A DNA stretch of 64,000 nucleotides from Acerihabitans sp035013185 (GTDB lineage Bacteria; Pseudomonadota; Gammaproteobacteria; Enterobacterales; Enterobacteriaceae), in the NCBI RefSeq assembly GCF_035013185.1, contig NZ_JAYGJO010000002.1:62001-126000 (forward strand), written 5' to 3'. The notes below the pieces were generated by a model that saw nothing but the letters and a program-made list of their open reading frames with translations, was not told where the DNA came from and ran no database searches. The position numbers and the translations under genes were made by a program. Numbering within the stretch: the stretch's first letter is position 1; the number at the start of each line of letters is the position of its first letter. Of this stretch, positions 26,328-34,900 are shown piece by piece.

Positions 26328-27281
26328 GCCACAGCGATACTTAAGATGAGGAGCCGCATCCATCGACAACCAGGTCGGTCCGTCAAGATCAATAAATCGG
26401 GCAAAAGACACCAGCGGTAACGCAGCGGCGATGCCGCGCGAGGTGCATAACATGCACCCCAGCATAACGGCGAAGCCCTGATCGCTGGCCTGCTGCGCCA
26501 ATAATAACGCTTCGGTCAGGCCACCGGTTTTATCCAGCTTGATATTGACCATTTCATAATTATCTTTTAACGCCGGTAGCTGCTGGCGGGTATGGCAACT
26601 CTCATCGGCACAAATTGGCAGTGGGTGGATAAAGTGCTGCAGCACGGAGTCTTGTTCCGCCGGCAGCGGTTGTTCCAACATCACCACACCGAGGTCCGCC
26701 AGCAACTGACAGCGGGCCGCCAAGCCTTCGGGCTGCCAGGATTCGTTGGCATCGACTATCAGCGTCGCGTCTGGCACTGCGGTATGGATGGCGACCATGC
26801 GTTCGGTGATCAAGCTGTCATCGAGCTTTATTTTCAATAACCGAGCCCCGGCTTGCCAATATTCCAAGGCCGCTTGCGCCATCAGTTCCGGTTCGTTAAT
26901 GCTTAACGTCTGGGCCATGTCGATGCGCGCCGGTAACGTCACACCGACCAGCTCAGCCAAGGTTTTGTTATTGAGCTGTCGTTCAAGGTCCCATAACGCG
27001 CAGTCTACCGCATTGCGGGCAGCCCCGGCCGGCAACAGTTGTTGTAATATCTCCCGTGAGACGTCATGCTCCATGGCGTGCGTCACGCTAGCAAGCTGCA
27101 CAATGACCGATTGTTCACTTTCGCCGTAACGCGCGTAGGGTGTACATTCACCCACCCCGGTTATACCATCCTGCTCAATCTCCACCACTACCACCCTGGC
27201 CTCGGTACGACTGCCCCGAGAAATCACAAAAGGCGTATGCAACGGCCAGGACTCCGGATAGAAATGCATCATTCTCATCAT
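26313..27281 (-). CDS. ycjG: L-Ala-D/L-Glu epimerase
   Basis: 322 residues, enolase superfamily (muconate cycloisomerase subgroup). The first catalytic lysine region is LLKIKLDD, the metal ligands are in LIVDANESW, MLEQPLP and CADES, and the second lysine is in VNIKLDKTGG. It interconverts L-Ala-D-Glu and L-Ala-L-Glu, the step after MpaA in murein peptide recycling. Several Met codons occur at the start (27281, 27278, 27272, 27269); the exact start is uncertain by a few residues. In E. coli tpx lies beside it; here only a remnant does. Confidence 0.94.
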   Translation of the reverse strand: MMRMMHFYPESWPLHTPFVISRGSRTEARVVVVEIEQDGITGVGECTPYARYGESEQSVIVQLASVTHAMEHDVSREILQQLLPAGAARNAVDCALWDLERQLNNKTLAELVGVTLPARIDMAQTLSINEPELMAQAALEYWQAGARLLKIKLDDSLITERMVAIHTAVPDATLIVDANESWQPEGLAARCQLLADLGVVMLEQPLPAEQDSVLQHFIHPLPICADESCHTRQQLPALKDNYEMVNIKLDKTGGLTEALLLAQQASDQGFAVMLGCMLCTSRGIAAALPLVSFARFIDLDGPTWLSMDAAPHLKYRCGSITL

Positions 27282-27430
27282 TAACCCTCAAATTATTTTT
27301 AATAAAATCAAAAAGTTGCATCCACATCCAGTGGTAATGAAAAATAGCATCCCCTGGGCAAGATCACTATCATTGTATTGTGGCAAATTCCAGACTGACC
27401 CAGTTATCAGTCTGGAACAAGGGCTTAGAT

Positions 27431-27645
27431 ATGACGCAGACAGTACATTTTCTGGCTAATTCCGCGGTGAGTATGGCGGACAGCAACTGTAATCGGGCGT
27501 AACGGGCACTACATTTTTCACTGATAGACAATGACTTACCGGATAATCCGCTCATGGCCAAAGACATATCGGATATAACGTTAGCCAACCATACCGATAA
27601 ACGCAAGGGACTGAACATATTTCCCCAGCGCGACACCTGCAGCGG
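27431..27645 (+). pseudogene. tpx: Thiol peroxidase tpx, truncated and interrupted
   Basis: The frame from ATG 27431 begins MTQTVHFLANSA, as in Tpx, then hits an in-frame stop at 27500-27502. After the stop the same frame reads MAKDISDITLANHTDKRKGL and NIFPQ, matching Tpx residues about 32-60 up to the redox-site region. Everything beyond is missing, and the remnant runs into the 3' end of tyrR, the gene that converges with tpx in E. coli. So both a nonsense codon and a deletion of about two-thirds of the gene have occurred. The periplasmic lipid hydroperoxide peroxidase is lost at this locus. Confidence 0.9.
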
Positions 27646-27704
27646 TAGGGTGGTTTATGCGACGCGACGAGGGACGTATCCCACCGGTCGCTGCAGGCGA
27701 AAAT

Positions 27705-29285
27705 TTACTCTTCGCCCTCCTCCTCGCCCGTTTTCTTTGCACTCAGACCGTATTCACGCAGCTTATTGGCAATAGCAGTATGGGATACTGCCAGCCGTTT
27801 GGCCAACTTGCGGGTACTGGGATAAGAGCGATAAAGGTGGGTCAGCACCGAGCGTTCAAACCGTTTGCTGATATCATCGAGTGACCCGTCTAGCACCTCT
27901 TCGGTGATCGGCGCCACCAGCGGTTGAGCCACTTGAGGTAGGTCGATATCACTTACTGTCAGTTCGGCTGATTCTAACTGGGCCATCGCCCGGTAAAGCA
28001 CATTTTTTAATTGTCTGACATTGCCCGGCCAGGCGTACTGAGTCAGCATGACCGACAGTTCCGGCGACATGGCAGGGCGAGTCATGCCTTGATCGTCGCA
28101 AAATTGCGCAATAAACAGCGTTGCCAGCGGCATAATATCGTCTGGACGATCGCGCAACGCAGGCAGATTAAGCGTCAGCACATTCAGGCGGTAATAGAGG
28201 TCTTCGCGAAAGTGGCCCTCATGCACCAATTCCAGCAAATTTTTTTGAGTAGCACAGTAAACTCGCACGTCGACATGCATTTCGCGATCTTCGCCAACCC
28301 GGCGAAAGGTCCCGTCGTTAAGAAAGCGCAACAGTTTGGTTTGCATATTGGGCGACATCTCGCCGATTTCATCAAGCAATACCGACCCACCCTGTGCCTG
28401 CTCAAAAAACCCTTTTTTGCCTTCCAACGCATTGGGATAGGCCCCCGCCGCATGACCAAACAATTCGCTCTCGGCCACATCATCGGGCAAGGCGGCGCAG
28501 TTGAGCGCCAAGAAGGGGTGTGTACCGCGCGCGCTGCGCATATGACAGGCGTGGGCCAATAAATCCTTTCCGGTCCCCGTCTCTCCGCTTATCAATAACG
28601 GCGCGTCTAGCATGGCGAGTTTGCGTGCCTGTTCGCGCACCTGGCGCATTTTTTGACTCACGGCAATCACATGACCCAATTCACGATCGTCGATCGGCCC
28701 GTGTTGTTGCAGTTGTCGTCCCATACGCACGGCGGATTTCAATAGGATCACGCCCCCAGCGATGGCGAGTTGGTCAGTTTCACTGGTGAGATGAATCGGA
28801 ATGATTTCCAACAGGAAATCCTGCCCCATAATCACTACCGGTCGACTGTCGGGCAACGGCTGCTCACTTTCCAGCCAACGCGTAAAGTTAAAACCGTCGA
28901 TGAGCGGACCAATAGGCAGATGATGCATCTGGTCATAACCTTGCGCGAACAACGCCATGGCGGCGGGATTGGCCAATTCCACTCGACCTTTCAAATCGAT
29001 GGAAAGCACCGGTTCAGGCATGGCTGTCAAAATAGCGTCCAGTGCCCGATGTTCGCGTTCCGATGGCATAAACTCGACAGTACGGACATCAGTAACGCCG
29101 CTGATGCGGCGAATATCGGCCATCATTGCCCGAAACGGTTCAAATGCCAGTGGCGGAAAATTCAGGTAGATCCGGCCCTGCGGATCGATCTCAATACCGC
29201 GCAGATCCAGATTGCGTGCGACCAATAAATCAAGCAGTTCCCGGGCTAACCCCAGGCGGTCTTCACAAAAGACTTCCAATCGCAT
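27705..29285 (-). CDS. tyrR: Transcriptional regulator TyrR
   Basis: 526 residues. Order: N-terminal ACT domain (MRLEVFCEDRLGLARELLDL), PAS domain (about 80-190), AAA+ domain with Walker A GETGTGKD near residue 235 and Walker B GGSVLLDEIGE, then a C-terminal helix-turn-helix (TRKLAKRLAVSHTAIANKL). The sigma-54 contact loop GAFTGA is replaced by GAYPNAL, as expected for TyrR, which works with sigma-70. Controls aromatic amino acid synthesis and transport. It ends in an acidic tail EEEGEE. Confidence 0.95.
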   Translation of the reverse strand: MRLEVFCEDRLGLARELLDLLVARNLDLRGIEIDPQGRIYLNFPPLAFEPFRAMMADIRRISGVTDVRTVEFMPSEREHRALDAILTAMPEPVLSIDLKGRVELANPAAMALFAQGYDQMHHLPIGPLIDGFNFTRWLESEQPLPDSRPVVIMGQDFLLEIIPIHLTSETDQLAIAGGVILLKSAVRMGRQLQQHGPIDDRELGHVIAVSQKMRQVREQARKLAMLDAPLLISGETGTGKDLLAHACHMRSARGTHPFLALNCAALPDDVAESELFGHAAGAYPNALEGKKGFFEQAQGGSVLLDEIGEMSPNMQTKLLRFLNDGTFRRVGEDREMHVDVRVYCATQKNLLELVHEGHFREDLYYRLNVLTLNLPALRDRPDDIMPLATLFIAQFCDDQGMTRPAMSPELSVMLTQYAWPGNVRQLKNVLYRAMAQLESAELTVSDIDLPQVAQPLVAPITEEVLDGSLDDISKRFERSVLTHLYRSYPSTRKLAKRLAVSHTAIANKLREYGLSAKKTGEEEGEE

Positions 29286-29461
29286 GTAGCGCCTCTTAGC
29301 GGAGCAGTGGTAGTGAAGAAAAATTCTTTGACCATAATACGTGCTGGCGCACCCGGGATGAAGTCATCTGTCACAAAAAGTTGACAGTATGGAAAGACGG
29401 TCGCGTGGTGAACGCCGCGTTGCCGGGAAAAGTTCGGTGTCCAGGCGGGCAACCCGCCGGC

Positions 29462-30514
29462 TTAAGCAGGCGGTTTAGGATCCATCATCGCGCGCAGCTG
29501 TGCGAAAATTTCGCGCCGGTAGTCTCCCAGGCGGGGTTTGTCACCGTCGATCCAGGGCAGCGGGCGGCACAGTTCCATGGCTTTGATCCCCAGACGCGCG
29601 GTCAGCAGTCCTGCCCCCATGCCTTGCGCCACACGAGCAGAAAGCCGGGCGGTCAGATCTTGCGACATCCAGTCCATGCCCACCTCGGTGACCCATTCAC
29701 TGACGCCGGCAAAAGCAATATTGAGCAACACCAGCCGAAATAGCCGAATACGGCTAAAATAGCCCACTTCCAGCCCATAAAGGCTGGCAATATGATTAAT
29801 CAGCCGCAGGTTGCGCCAGGCAATAAACCCCATATCGACAATAGCCAATGGGCTCACGGCAATCATCAACGCCGATTCGGCGGCGGAGCGGCTGATCGCA
29901 TTACGTACCCGAACATCAACCAGCGGTTGCACTATTTTGGCGTACAGCGTCACCACTTCACGATCGCTTTGGGTTTCCTGTAACATCGCTTGCCAGCGCT
30001 GCAAGGCGGGATGATCCTGGTTTATTCCGGCTTGTTCCGCCAGACGCAGACAAAATGCCCGCCCCTGGCCCGGTGCGTGGCTTTGTAGTAGCTCACCCGC
30101 CCGCTCACGCTCGTCGGCACGCTGTCGTAGCCGGTATAACCGGCGCCATTCGGTGACCAGCGACCCGGCACCTGCCATGACGAACAGCGTGCCGGCGGCA
30201 AGGGTCCCCAGTGATAGCCAATCCTGCTGTTGCCACGCGTGCACCGACCAGACTATGCCTTGAGCCGCCGCGCTAAACACCAACAACCCTGCGCCAGCCA
30301 TCACCATGCCCCGCCACACACTGCGCCTTGGCCGCAGGGTTTGAGTCAACAGTTGTTCGGGCCGCCCCGGCTCATCGAGCTCAGGCTGGGCCTGAAACTG
30401 CGCGTTTTTTTGCATATCAAAGTTTTGCGCAGAGCGCAGCGGTGCGGCCTCCGGCGTCGGCGCGGGTAAATCCTGGGAGGTAAAATCAATACGCGGTTTG
30501 ACAGGATCGTTCAT
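29462..30514 (-). CDS. ycjF: YcjF inner-membrane protein (DUF697)
   Basis: 350 residues. The first 95 residues are polar; two membrane helices follow (VMAGAGLLVFSAAAQGIVWS, and LGTLAAGTLFVMAGAGSLV). The C-terminal DUF697 domain contains ISRSAAESALMIAVSPLAIV and ARVAQGMGAGLLTARLGIKA. It overlaps ycjX by four bases (ATGA) and is co-regulated with the phage-shock genes. Role in the stress response is not defined. Confidence 0.93.
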   Translation of the reverse strand: MNDPVKPRIDFTSQDLPAPTPEAAPLRSAQNFDMQKNAQFQAQPELDEPGRPEQLLTQTLRPRRSVWRGMVMAGAGLLVFSAAAQGIVWSVHAWQQQDWLSLGTLAAGTLFVMAGAGSLVTEWRRLYRLRQRADERERAGELLQSHAPGQGRAFCLRLAEQAGINQDHPALQRWQAMLQETQSDREVVTLYAKIVQPLVDVRVRNAISRSAAESALMIAVSPLAIVDMGFIAWRNLRLINHIASLYGLEVGYFSRIRLFRLVLLNIAFAGVSEWVTEVGMDWMSQDLTARLSARVAQGMGAGLLTARLGIKAMELCRPLPWIDGDKPRLGDYRREIFAQLRAMMDPKPPA

Positions 30515-31905
30515 CGTAGTTTGTCTCCCAATAAAAACTCCATCACCGCGTCCAAACGGATATGCGGCAGCGGCCCGTCCGGGTCCATGCTGCGCGGCCG
30601 AAAGCTCTCAAACTGGAAACCCTGTCCTTGCCAAAACGCCGCGTCAGGTAACCTGGCCGGCACATCGCCCGGATAAAACGTCAGCAATTGGTCATCATTC
30701 AGTCGATGCCCTTGCAATGCCGGGATTTGCTGCCCCTCGTGATTAACCAGGCCGCTTTCGGTCGCGCGTACCGAAGCCAGTCCGACGCAATCCATGGAAA
30801 TACCTTCAAACGCCGCGTCCTGCCAGGCGTCGCGAACCAGTTGTTGCAGTAATGACACCAAATTCGCCTGCTGATCGGTGCTCACGTGATCGGCTTTACT
30901 GGCGGCAAACATCAGTTTGTCGATACAGGGAGAAAACAGACGGCGGTAAAGGCTGCGTTTACCGTAATGAAAGCTTCTCATCAATTGGGTCATGGCCAGG
31001 CGCATATCGTTAAAGGCATGTGGGCCATGGTTCAAGGGTTGTAGGCAGTCCACCAGCACAATTTGCCGGTCAAAACCGGTGAAATGCTGTTTATAAAACC
31101 CTTTCACCACGTGTTGGCAGTAGTATTGATAACGGCTACGCAGTACGCCAAGCGTCGAACTTTTGCTGGCCGATGCCAGCCGCGCGTCGACGTCGGCCGT
31201 GGCCGGCCAGGGAAAAAATTGCAGCGCCGGTGCGCCGTCCATATCACCCGGCAGCACAAACCTCCCCGGCTGAATAAAATGCAGCCCTTCAGCTTTACAG
31301 CGCAAAAGGTAATCGGTATAGGCGCGGGAAATGTCCGCCAATACCCGCTCGTCAGCCGGCGCCAGAGGATCAAGCGCAGCACATTTGGCCAGCCAAGGCG
31401 CAGCCCACTGTGCCCTGTCACCTTGGAGTAGGCCGTTCATCTGCCGCGACCAGGACACATAGTCCTGTTCCAGCATCGGTAAATCCAGCAGCCACTCGCC
31501 GGGGTAGTCGACAATCTCCAAGTAGAGTGTGCCGGTATCTTTGATATGGCGCCACAGGGCGTCACGGGTTCGATAACGCAATGCCAGCCTCATCTCGCTG
31601 ACACCACGCGTCGGTGTCGGCCAGGCTGGGGGGGTGGCGTATAGCTGCGCGAGGCCTTCATCATAAGCGAAACGCGCGATCCCCAGATGACGTTGCGCAA
31701 CCCGTTTGGTCCCGAGTAACCGTCCATCGCGCACCGCGGAAAACATCGGTAATCGCGCGCCATGGTTAACCATCAGCAGTTGATTAACCATGGAAGTAAT
31801 AAATGCAGTTTTACCACTGCGGCTTAATCCGGTGACCGCCAGGCGCAAATGCCGGTCTAGGCCGCGGTTGACCAGCGCGCCGAGATCGCTTTGCAGTCGG
31901 TTCAT
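30511..31905 (-). CDS. ycjX: YcjX stress-induced P-loop NTPase (DUF463)
   Basis: 464 residues from ATG 31905, which gives MNRLQSDLGALVNRGLDRHL as in E. coli; GGGAGA lies ten bases upstream. The frame runs on to 31950 but without a site. P-loop GLSRSGKTA near residue 26, and the switch-type motif EIVDYPGEWLLDLPML near 150. The family binds and hydrolyses GTP/GDP. It is downstream of pspC. pspD, normally between pspC and ycjX, is absent: only 115 bases separate them. Confidence 0.93.
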   Translation of the reverse strand: MNRLQSDLGALVNRGLDRHLRLAVTGLSRSGKTAFITSMVNQLLMVNHGARLPMFSAVRDGRLLGTKRVAQRHLGIARFAYDEGLAQLYATPPAWPTPTRGVSEMRLALRYRTRDALWRHIKDTGTLYLEIVDYPGEWLLDLPMLEQDYVSWSRQMNGLLQGDRAQWAAPWLAKCAALDPLAPADERVLADISRAYTDYLLRCKAEGLHFIQPGRFVLPGDMDGAPALQFFPWPATADVDARLASASKSSTLGVLRSRYQYYCQHVVKGFYKQHFTGFDRQIVLVDCLQPLNHGPHAFNDMRLAMTQLMRSFHYGKRSLYRRLFSPCIDKLMFAASKADHVSTDQQANLVSLLQQLVRDAWQDAAFEGISMDCVGLASVRATESGLVNHEGQQIPALQGHRLNDDQLLTFYPGDVPARLPDAAFWQGQGFQFESFRPRSMDPDGPLPHIRLDAVMEFLLGDKLR

Positions 31906-32020
31906 GGACATCATGTCTCCCGATAAAAAGAAGTCTATTATGTCGCCCAATCAGCCAACAAACAAATTTACTCAGGCAAGGGGCATCATCCGCCCGCACG
32001 CAGCGACATAATACCGCAGA

Positions 32021-32374
32021 TCACAGTTGGCGAAATCGGTTGCGCAGGCCGAAGGCCTCAGAGGTCACATAACGCTCCACCTGGCGCAGGTGCTGCTCGT
32101 CGTCTTGTAATTGCAGCGCCACCCGTTCCAACTGCCGCGCCGGTGAAATATAACGTCTCGCGGTTTCCTGGGCTGGCGCCGGTTCAAGCCAATATGCCAG
32201 GATCACGTAAGCGATGATAGTCAAGAGAAACAGACCAAAAAACATCGATAACACTACGATTAAACGCACCAGTTTCACCGGCACGTCAAGATAATGCGCC
32301 ACCCCGGCGCAGACGCCTTTGATCATGCCTTCATCGGGTCTGAGATAAAGCTGTGGCTTTTCGCGCCTGGCCAT
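32021..32374 (-). CDS. pspC: Phage shock protein C
   Basis: 117 residues from ATG 32374 (a GTG at 32380 is possible). The PspC domain reads MIKGVCAGVAHYLDVPVKLVRLIVVLSMF, followed by a membrane helix (GLFLLTIIAYVILAYWL) and a cytoplasmic coiled segment ending RYVTSEAFGLRNRFRQL. With PspB it senses envelope stress and releases PspA from PspF. The start is coupled to the pspB stop. Confidence 0.95.
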   Translation of the reverse strand: MARREKPQLYLRPDEGMIKGVCAGVAHYLDVPVKLVRLIVVLSMFFGLFLLTIIAYVILAYWLEPAPAQETARRYISPARQLERVALQLQDDEQHLRQVERYVTSEAFGLRNRFRQL

Positions 32375-32376
32375 AA

Positions 32377-32607
32377 TCACTGCCTCCAGTTGGGATGTTC
32401 AGCATCCAATATATCTTCCAACGCGCGGATGCGCGCCTGCATACGCTCCGCCTCTTCGGTTAGCTGAACCAAGCGGCGACTGTCTTGCGCCTGCAGCACC
32501 GATCCCTGTCGACGCTGGCTGTTGTAATGCAACCATAACCACACCGGCGCCACAAACAGGACGAAAATGGTTAACGGGATGGCAAGCACAATAAACAGGG
32601 CTTCCAT
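32377..32607 (-). CDS. pspB: Phage shock protein B
   Basis: 76 residues. N-terminal membrane helix (ALFIVLAIPLTIFVLFVAPV) then a helical cytoplasmic part with LTEEAERMQARIRALEDIL and the invariant ending LDAEHPNWRQ. AGGAGC precedes the ATG. Partner of PspC in transmitting the phage-shock signal. Confidence 0.95.
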   Translation of the reverse strand: MEALFIVLAIPLTIFVLFVAPVWLWLHYNSQRRQGSVLQAQDSRRLVQLTEEAERMQARIRALEDILDAEHPNWRQ

Positions 32608-32704
32608 GTTTGCTCCTTATTATATTCTGTTGATATCGCGTAGGATCGCCCCCAACTGGCGTCGACCACCCTGCCCCGGCGGCAGGCGAACCCTGCCGCA
32701 CCCG

Positions 32705-33370
32705 CTACTCTATTTTATTCATCCGCGCCTTGAGTGCCGTCAACTGCGCGCTGATTTCATCATCGGCCTTGAGTTCGGCGAACGCCTGGTCTAACGACTT
32801 TTGTTTACCAAAACCGACACTTTCCGCTTCCGCTTCCATATGATCGATCCGACGCTCAAACTGCTCAAAACGCGCCATGGCCTCATCAATTTTGCCACTG
32901 TCCAACTGACGGCGAATATCGCGCGACGATGCCGCCGCCTGGTGACGCAGCGCCAAGGTCTTCTGTCGGGCACGGGTTTCCGACAGCTTATTTTCCAGTT
33001 CACCGATTTCACGCTTCATGCGCTCTAGGGTCTCTTCTATCACCGCAACATCTTGATGCAAAAGGGTGATCAGTTTGGTCAAACGCTGCTTTTCCATCAG
33101 CGCGGCACGGGCCAGATCTTCTTTATTCTTCACCAGCGCCAACTCGGCCTTTTCCTGCCAATCGGCCTGCTGGGTTTCGGCCTGATCGATGCGCCGTAAC
33201 AGCTGTTTCTTTTCTGCCAACGCCTGAGCCGACGTGGTGCGAACCTCGACCAGGGTATCTTCCATTTCCTGGATCATCAAACGTACCAATTTTTCCGGGT
33301 CTTCGGCTTTGTCCAACAAGGCATTGATATTAGCGTTCACAATATCGGTAAAACGAGAAAAAATCCCCAT
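32705..33370 (-). CDS. pspA: Phage shock protein A
   Basis: 221 residues, ESCRT-III/Vipp1-like coiled-coil protein. Begins MGIFSRFTDIVNANINALLD with the amphipathic membrane-binding helix, followed by long heptad-rich helices (LEKKQL, ETLERMKREIGELENKL). It binds and inhibits PspF when unstressed and oligomerises on damaged inner membrane to hold the proton motive force. First gene of the operon, behind a sigma-54 promoter. Confidence 0.97.
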   Translation of the reverse strand: MGIFSRFTDIVNANINALLDKAEDPEKLVRLMIQEMEDTLVEVRTTSAQALAEKKQLLRRIDQAETQQADWQEKAELALVKNKEDLARAALMEKQRLTKLITLLHQDVAVIEETLERMKREIGELENKLSETRARQKTLALRHQAAASSRDIRRQLDSGKIDEAMARFEQFERRIDHMEAEAESVGFGKQKSLDQAFAELKADDEISAQLTALKARMNKIE

Positions 33371-33450
33371 GATGTCATCCTCTTAAACAGTGGTGGCTGA
33401 AAATTGAGTTATCCGTGACAGCCGAATTAACGATTACAGTAGAGTTATTT

Positions 33451-33466
33451 ACAATAATCATGCCAA
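33451..33466 (-). promoter_or_regulatory. Sigma-54 promoter of pspA
   Basis: On the minus strand TTGGCATGATTATTGT supplies the -24 (TGGCA) and -12 (TTGT) elements with the right spacing. It is 80 bases before the pspA start and very close to the E. coli pspA promoter. PspF would bind further upstream, in the 33480-33560 stretch shared with pspF. Confidence 0.88.
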
Positions 33467-33571
33467 GAGTTCTGTAAATTTAATTTATTGATTTTAAGCC
33501 ATTTTTTAAATTGACTCCATCACAGCATCTCCTATAGTGATAATTAACACTACTAGTTGGCGAAATTTACC

Positions 33572-34591
33572 ATGAGCGAAAACCATGACAATTTGCTGGG
33601 CCAATCCAACAATTTTTTGGAGATGTTGGAGCAGGTTTCCCGGCTGGCGCGGCTGAACAAGCCGGTGCTGGTTATTGGTGAACGAGGTACCGGTAAAGAA
33701 CTTATTGCACGCCGGTTACATTATCTCTCCCCTCGCTGGCAAAACCCGTTTATTTCCTTGAACTGCGCGGCGCTTAATGAAAATCTGCTGGACTCAGAAC
33801 TGTTTGGTCATGAAGCCGGTGCGTTTACCGGTGCGCAAAAACGTCATCAAGGCCGGTTTGAACGTGCAGACGGGGGAACGTTATTCCTTGATGAGTTGGC
33901 AACCGCCCCGATGATGGTGCAGGAAAAGCTGTTGCGGGTGATCGAATATGGCGAACTCGAGCGGGTTGGCGGCAACCGCTCGTTGCAGGTGGACGTGCGC
34001 TTGGTATGCGCCACCCACGCCGATTTACCTCGATTAGCCAAGACCGGACTGTTTCGCGCCGATTTGCTGGACCGGCTGGCATTTGACGTGGTAGCTCTGC
34101 CGCCGCTGCGCCGACGCCAGCAAGATATTATGCTGATGGCGGAGCATTTTGCTATTCAAATGTGTCGCGAAATCAATCTGCCCTTGTTCCCTGGTTTTAC
34201 CCCGAACGCGCGCCAAACCCTGTTGAACTATGGCTGGCCCGGTAATATCCGCGAATTGAAAAATGTGGTGGAACGTTCGATTTACCGTCATGACAATAGC
34301 GAAAAACCGTTAGACGACATCCTGTTGGATGCTTTTGCACTGGTGGAGCAGACACCGCCGCTCGACGTCACAATCGACGACACGGCAAGGGCGTCCCTCC
34401 CATTGGATTTAAAACAATGGCTGGAGTTGCAGGAGAGAACGTGGGTGGAGCGCGCACTGGTGCAGGCGCATTATAACCAGCGTCAGGCAGCCGAATTACT
34501 GTCCTTGACCTATCATCAATTGCGCGGTGTGATGAAAAAACACGCGATACGAATCGGCGGAAACGGCAATGAAGAGGAGACCGTCGAGTAA
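33572..34591 (+). CDS. pspF: Psp operon transcriptional activator PspF
   Basis: 339 residues from ATG 33572 (a TTG at 33557 is less likely; the family begins MSE). Enhancer-binding AAA+ protein without a receiver domain: Walker A GERGTGKE near residue 38, GAFTGA loop near 84, Walker B GGTLFLDE, and a C-terminal Fis-type helix-turn-helix (RQAAELLSLTYHQLRGVMKK). It drives the sigma-54 psp promoter. Divergent from pspA. Confidence 0.96.
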   Translation: MSENHDNLLGQSNNFLEMLEQVSRLARLNKPVLVIGERGTGKELIARRLHYLSPRWQNPFISLNCAALNENLLDSELFGHEAGAFTGAQKRHQGRFERADGGTLFLDELATAPMMVQEKLLRVIEYGELERVGGNRSLQVDVRLVCATHADLPRLAKTGLFRADLLDRLAFDVVALPPLRRRQQDIMLMAEHFAIQMCREINLPLFPGFTPNARQTLLNYGWPGNIRELKNVVERSIYRHDNSEKPLDDILLDAFALVEQTPPLDVTIDDTARASLPLDLKQWLELQERTWVERALVQAHYNQRQAAELLSLTYHQLRGVMKKHAIRIGGNGNEEETVE

Positions 34592-34602
34592 GCCTCCCCC
34601 CA

Positions 34603-34704
34603 AAAAAAAGCCGGCATCTAGGCCGGCAATAAAAATAATACAGGAAGCAATGTGAGCAATGTCGTGCCGGAGAACGCTAAGTGGGGCTTATCATCCAACG
34701 GCAT
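34603..34704 (-). ncRNA. ryhB: RyhB, Fur-regulated small RNA
   Basis: The minus strand carries GCACGACATTGCTCACATTG followed by CTTCC (plus positions 34643-34667), identical to the conserved core of RyhB. The 3' end is a GCCGGC hairpin (34610-34627) followed by eight U, i.e. a rho-independent terminator. The 5' end is estimated at about 34704 from TTTACA and TTATCA promoter elements 17 bases apart that overlap a Fur box. RyhB with Hfq shuts down iron-using proteins (sodB, sdh, iron-sulphur enzymes) when iron is short. It lies between pspF and sapA. Confidence 0.93.
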
Positions 34705-34709
34705 GTGAA

Positions 34710-34765
34710 TGATAATGCTTATCACTAGCAATTGTAAAGTGATTTAATGATAATCTTTATCATTA
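34710..34765 (-). promoter_or_regulatory. Two Fur boxes of ryhB
   Basis: TGATAATGCTTATCA at 34710-34724 and TGATAATCTTTATCA at 34748-34762 are both perfect TGATAA-N3-TTATCA palindromes, the core of the Fur consensus. The first covers the -10 region of ryhB and the second lies just upstream of its -35, so Fur-iron would block initiation. They also lie about 130-190 bases before sapA. Confidence 0.88.
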
Positions 34766-34900
34766 CCATACAGTTATTGGGGTTCTTTTTCTCCATCACC
34801 GGCTTTTTACGCCTTGGCCGCAGGTTTATGTGCGCCGCGATTGGGCGTGAGGCCAGAGTGAGGTAAACTGATAGTATTGACTGGCAGAATGTAAGTGGTT

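Noticed and set aside
34610..34627. Terminator of pspF
   Set aside because: The T-run is on the minus strand side, and the hairpin belongs to RyhB.
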